Source: an uncultured Synergistales bacterium (GTDB lineage: Bacteria > Synergistota > Synergistia > Synergistales > Aminobacteriaceae). Taken from it: a DNA stretch of 8,303 bases. Positions 5,826 through 8,303 of this stretch are shown piece after piece. Where the stretch lies: assembly GCA_937957815.1 (NCBI GenBank), contig CALFXN010000507.1, positions 1-8,303 of the forward strand, given 5' to 3'. A program made the translations under genes and the position numbers. The notes beneath the pieces were generated by a model, which saw nothing but the letters and a program-made list of their open reading frames with translations, had not been told where the DNA came from and searched no databases. Positions within the stretch are counted from its first letter, which is position 1. Each line of letters starts with the position of its first letter.

Positions 5826-6977
5826 CTACAGATATCCATTCTCCTTCAGGATCGCCTTCGCCGTCCCGACATTCCGCGCCGCGAGTTTGACGACGGGACC
5901 CGTGCATCCCATCGCAGACTCGGCGTAGATCTTCCGCTGCCAGAGGACGCGCACGGCGTCCTCGATCGAAAGGACATCGATTCCGTGTATTTCGTCGTCG
6001 GTCGGTTCGGCCGGAGGAGGAACGATTTTCTCTTCCGGAGAGACAGCCTTCGGGGCAAGATCGGCGATGACCGCGTCGAGCCCGGCCTTCCGGGCGGAGG
6101 CGAGTTCGGCCGCGACACTGGCCGGAAGACCGCCCCTGACGGCCGCCGCGTTGAACGCGATCGCGTTCGCGATGACGGGAGCCCCCGACGCGCGGGAGAT
6201 GATCGAAATCACGTGCGGCCATCCGTCGCCGCACGAAGGACCGTAGCCCCATCCGAGGGACTCGAAGGAACCGCCGGTCGAATACGACGAGAACATCTTC
6301 ATCAGCACGTTGCCCGTGAGCGTATCGGTAACGCAGATATCGACCGCGCCGGCGAGGATGTCGTTTCCGCGAAGGACGGCGCCTCCGTCCTTGCGGACGC
6401 TCGAGCCGAACGTGATGTCGTATCCCGAGTCCTTCAGCTTCGAAAGCGCCCTGAAGACGAGCTGCGCTCCCTCGACGTTGAGGATCCCGAGAGTCGGGTT
6501 CCGCTTGCCGGTCGCCTTCGCGACGGCAATGCCGTAGATGGCGTTCCGGAGCATCGCCTCGGTGCGGAGAATCGCCGACGTTCCCGTCGACGAGGCGACA
6601 ATCATGTCTTTGCCCCGCGCGGGCGTCAGGACGCGACCGATCGTCGTCACGCCCATCGGGAACGGATAGTGCAACGCAACGGCGCCTTCGATCCGTTTTT
6701 CGCGAAGCGCCGTTTCCATAGCCTTCGCGATATCCGCGTCGCAGTCTCCCGTCTCGATCCATTCGAGGTCGTCGTACCCGGCAACCCTCGGCCCGATCAT
6801 GACGACCCGCACCGATCCGGTCGTCTCCTGGGCGAGGCGGCCGCCGTTCGCGAGCTCCTCCGCTCCGAGTTCGCTGCCGTGGGCCATGAGGCCGATACGG
6901 ACCTTCGGACCGCCGCTTCCGGCCGCTTCGACAATATCGGCGAGAGCCTCGCCGATCAGTTTCTTCACTTCCGACAT
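5826..6977 (-). CDS. grdD: glycine/sarcosine/betaine reductase component C, subunit alpha (GrdD)
   Basis: Cytoplasmic subunit of protein C of the glycine reductase complex. Protein C receives the acetyl group carried as carboxymethyl-selenoether on selenoprotein A and releases acetyl phosphate. The 383-residue protein is of family length and belongs to the PlsX-like phosphotransacylase fold: IGLMAHGSE near 28-36, a central STGTSAILRTEAMLRNAIYG stretch (130-149), LGILNVEGAQLVFRAL (163-178), ILAGAVDICVTDTLTGNVLMK (207-227), and the C-terminal MGCTGPVV (356-363). C358 aligns with the catalytic Cys359 described for Eubacterium acidaminophilum GrdD. A proline/glutamate-rich linker (about 313-328) separates the C-terminal tail. 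It starts 14 bases after grdC behind a GC-biased AAGGGCGGGG site, so the two are co-transcribed. No selenocysteine codon is expected or seen. A hairpin follows. Confidence 0.93.
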   Translation of the reverse strand: MSEVKKLIGEALADIVEAAGSGGPKVRIGLMAHGSELGAEELANGGRLAQETTGSVRVVMIGPRVAGYDDLEWIETGDCDADIAKAMETALREKRIEGAVALHYPFPMGVTTIGRVLTPARGKDMIVASSTGTSAILRTEAMLRNAIYGIAVAKATGKRNPTLGILNVEGAQLVFRALSKLKDSGYDITFGSSVRKDGGAVLRGNDILAGAVDICVTDTLTGNVLMKMFSSYSTGGSFESLGWGYGPSCGDGWPHVISIISRASGAPVIANAIAFNAAAVRGGLPASVAAELASARKAGLDAVIADLAPKAVSPEEKIVPPPAEPTDDEIHGIDVLSIEDAVRVLWQRKIYAESAMGCTGPVVKLAARNVGTAKAILKENGYL

Positions 6978-6991
6978 GCCGACCCCGCCCT

Positions 6992-8263
6992 TCAGTTCAG
7001 CTTGCCCGCGAGTTCCGAAAGCGTTTCGAGAAGAAGGGCCCTGATCTCGTCCTTGCTGACCGCAGCGGCCTTCGCGGTTCCGCTGCTCTTTTCGATGAGG
7101 AACGACGCACCGTCAGCCAGATTCGTCAGACGCGCCAGGAAGAGGCTTCCCTTGCCGATGATCATCGCGCGGTTCATGGTTCCGTCGCGGATCGCGTCGC
7201 ACGCGTGTCCGATGAACGGAACGCCCGAAGGAATGTGCCCCTGCGTATGCGCGAACCCCGTGACGCCCTTCTGTTTCACGAATGTCATCATGTCGGCTTT
7301 TTCGACGGCTTTCTTCATGACCGCAAGCGCTGCGATCATCTTGATGTTCGCGAGCGGGACGTCGCCGGCTCCGGCGGGAAGGGTGATCTCGTTGTCGTGG
7401 AGTTCGGCGGCGTACTTGTCGACATCGTTGAAGGTCAGTCCCAGCTTCTCGAGCGGTTCGAGAACGAGCGCCGACGTGATCGCCTGCGGCGCCGATCCCG
7501 CTCCGACGGTATGCTTTCCGATGGCGTCCAGCCGCATGACGGGATTGGTCCCGTCGTCGGGGACGAGGAGAACCGCGAAATTCCCGAGGCAATCCTCGAG
7601 CGCCGGCATCTCCTTCTTGACGTGGTCCCGGCCGTTCATGAACAGCTTGGGGATCGCTCCGCCCGCAACGACGACGCAATTCTTTCTCGTGCCGGCGGCG
7701 ACCTGCGACGCGGCGGCGATCATCGCGTTGACGGGCCCCGCGCAGAAACCGCGCACGTCGCATCCGGACGCGTTGACGCATCCGGCAATCTCGGCGACCG
7801 CTTTCGCGAAGTTTCCGCCCGCGCGCTGGTTCATGTCCCCTGCGCCCTCTTCGGAGCATTCGATCACGAAATCGACGTCCCTCGGATCCATGCCCGTGTT
7901 CTTCAGGAGGTGCAGCAGGGCGAGAACGCCGCCCGCCTTGCACGCAAGGTTTTCGAGAAGGACGTAGGCGAAGAGGCAGTCGTCGACTTCGTGACCGTTC
8001 CGCGCGCATCCGACGATCTTTCCGTCCGAGTAGAGCGCGCGCGCTTTCTTCCCGGAGATTTCGGCATCTATTTCCGAACTGTCGTGTCCGGCTTCCAGAC
8101 GGGCAAGGAGTGCCTCCGTCATGACGGGATTCGTCGAGAGCTTCTCCCGGACGGACGCGGCAAAGGATTTCTCGAGCCAGATGATATCGAAGACGTCGCA
8201 TATATCGACAAGTCCGAGGAATTCGTCCTCGGGCATGATCTCTCCGTATTTCCCGTACCGCTT
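6992..8263 (-). CDS. grdC: glycine/sarcosine/betaine reductase component C, subunit beta (GrdC), N-terminally truncated
   Basis: Partner of GrdD in protein C, related to the thiolase/FabH fold, and thought to take the acetyl group from selenoprotein A as a thioester. 423 residues remain; family members are about 510, so roughly 90 N-terminal residues lie off the contig. Signatures in order: ECSEEGAGDMNQRAGGNFAKA (starting near 7861), CDVRGFCAGPVNAM (near 7762), VVVAGGA, a GRDHVKKEMPALED block, GKHTVGAGSAPQA, ELHDNEITLPAGAGDVPLAN (near 7405), GFAHTQGHIPSGVPFIGH (near 7258) and MIIGKGSLFLARLTNL. The frame stays open to a GTG at 8278, but that start and the residues MLFRS come from the adapter. 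Near this fragment's start, KYGEIMPEDEFLGLVDICDVFD is genuine. It precedes grdD by 14 bases. The usual grd gene order implies that grdA, grdB and related genes may lie upstream, off the contig. Confidence 0.93.
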   Translation of the reverse strand, partial: KRYGKYGEIMPEDEFLGLVDICDVFDIIWLEKSFAASVREKLSTNPVMTEALLARLEAGHDSSEIDAEISGKKARALYSDGKIVGCARNGHEVDDCLFAYVLLENLACKAGGVLALLHLLKNTGMDPRDVDFVIECSEEGAGDMNQRAGGNFAKAVAEIAGCVNASGCDVRGFCAGPVNAMIAAASQVAAGTRKNCVVVAGGAIPKLFMNGRDHVKKEMPALEDCLGNFAVLLVPDDGTNPVMRLDAIGKHTVGAGSAPQAITSALVLEPLEKLGLTFNDVDKYAAELHDNEITLPAGAGDVPLANIKMIAALAVMKKAVEKADMMTFVKQKGVTGFAHTQGHIPSGVPFIGHACDAIRDGTMNRAMIIGKGSLFLARLTNLADGASFLIEKSSGTAKAAAVSKDEIRALLLETLSELAGKLN

Positions 8264-8303
8264 AGATCGGAAGAGCACACGTCTGAACTCCAGTCACGTG
8301 GCC
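8264..8303 (+). other. Illumina indexed (P7-side) adapter with barcode (non-biological)
   Basis: From 8264 the sequence is the TruSeq indexed adapter, starting AGATCGGAAGAGC and running to GTCAC at 8297, followed by the six-base index GTGGCC (8298-8303), which I recall as TruSeq index 20. The biological sequence ends at 8263. The adapter supplies a false start codon (GTG at 8278 on the minus strand) for the truncated grdC. Confidence 0.98.

Noticed and set aside
5745..7967. Plus-strand open frame of 740 codons opposite grdD and grdC
   Set aside because: The longest frame in the window, but it covers two convincing opposite-strand genes, starts in their intergenic region, and has arginine-rich then low-complexity content with no family signal.
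45..8263. Mobile elements, CRISPR arrays, tRNA or rRNA genes
   Set aside because: No transposase, integrase, terminal repeats, regularly spaced repeats or RNA-gene motifs are visible; the only repeats are the short regulatory ones listed.
8264..8278. GTG start codon for grdC at 8278
   Set aside because: The codon lies in the sequencing adapter; the gene is open at its 5' end.

Overview
The window is a contig of about 8.2 kb from a GC-rich, strictly anaerobic, amino-acid-fermenting bacterium. It is flanked on both sides by untrimmed Illumina library adapter (1-44 and 8264-8303), so only 45-8263 is biological. The diagnostic genes are the two component C subunits of the glycine/sarcosine/betaine reductase complex (grdC, grdD). 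This selenium-dependent Stickland system is found in clostridia, Synergistota, some spirochaetes and other anaerobes. I lean towards Synergistota or a GC-rich clostridial lineage, but the sequence alone does not settle this.

Every convincing gene is on the minus strand, so transcription runs from high to low coordinates. (1) 8263-5826: grdC, missing its N-terminus at the contig edge, then grdD, closed by a 13-bp perfect hairpin at 5779-5814. (2) 5825-5547: the largest gene-free stretch (about 280 bp), more AT-rich than its surroundings. It holds a 17/18-bp direct repeat, a candidate promoter, three GGGGGAA-type motifs and a possible 12-codon leader ORF, all ahead of the next gene. (3) 5546-4152: a sodium:alanine/glycine symporter of the AGCS family. 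(4) 4015-2894: alanine racemase, preceded by a structured leader with a perfect 12-bp GC-rich hairpin and followed by a textbook intrinsic terminator at 2840-2864. (5) 2812-45: a new unit that starts at a consensus -10 box (TATAAT) and runs through transketolase, queH (epoxyqueuosine reductase) and an AIR-synthase/PurM-like gene. These three genes overlap one another, and the last is cut off by the contig edge.

The first half reads as an amino-acid energy module. AGCS would bring in glycine and/or alanine with sodium, alanine racemase would interconvert the alanine enantiomers, and glycine reductase would turn glycine into acetyl phosphate (GrdC/GrdD carry out the acetyl-transfer and phosphorolysis step). 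Joining these genes into one pathway is inference from adjacency. The second half is housekeeping: pentose phosphate metabolism, tRNA queuosine synthesis, and a PurM-like protein of unknown substrate. All genes belong to known families. I see no mobile element, CRISPR array, tRNA or rRNA. The least explained sequence is the regulatory region upstream of the AGCS gene.
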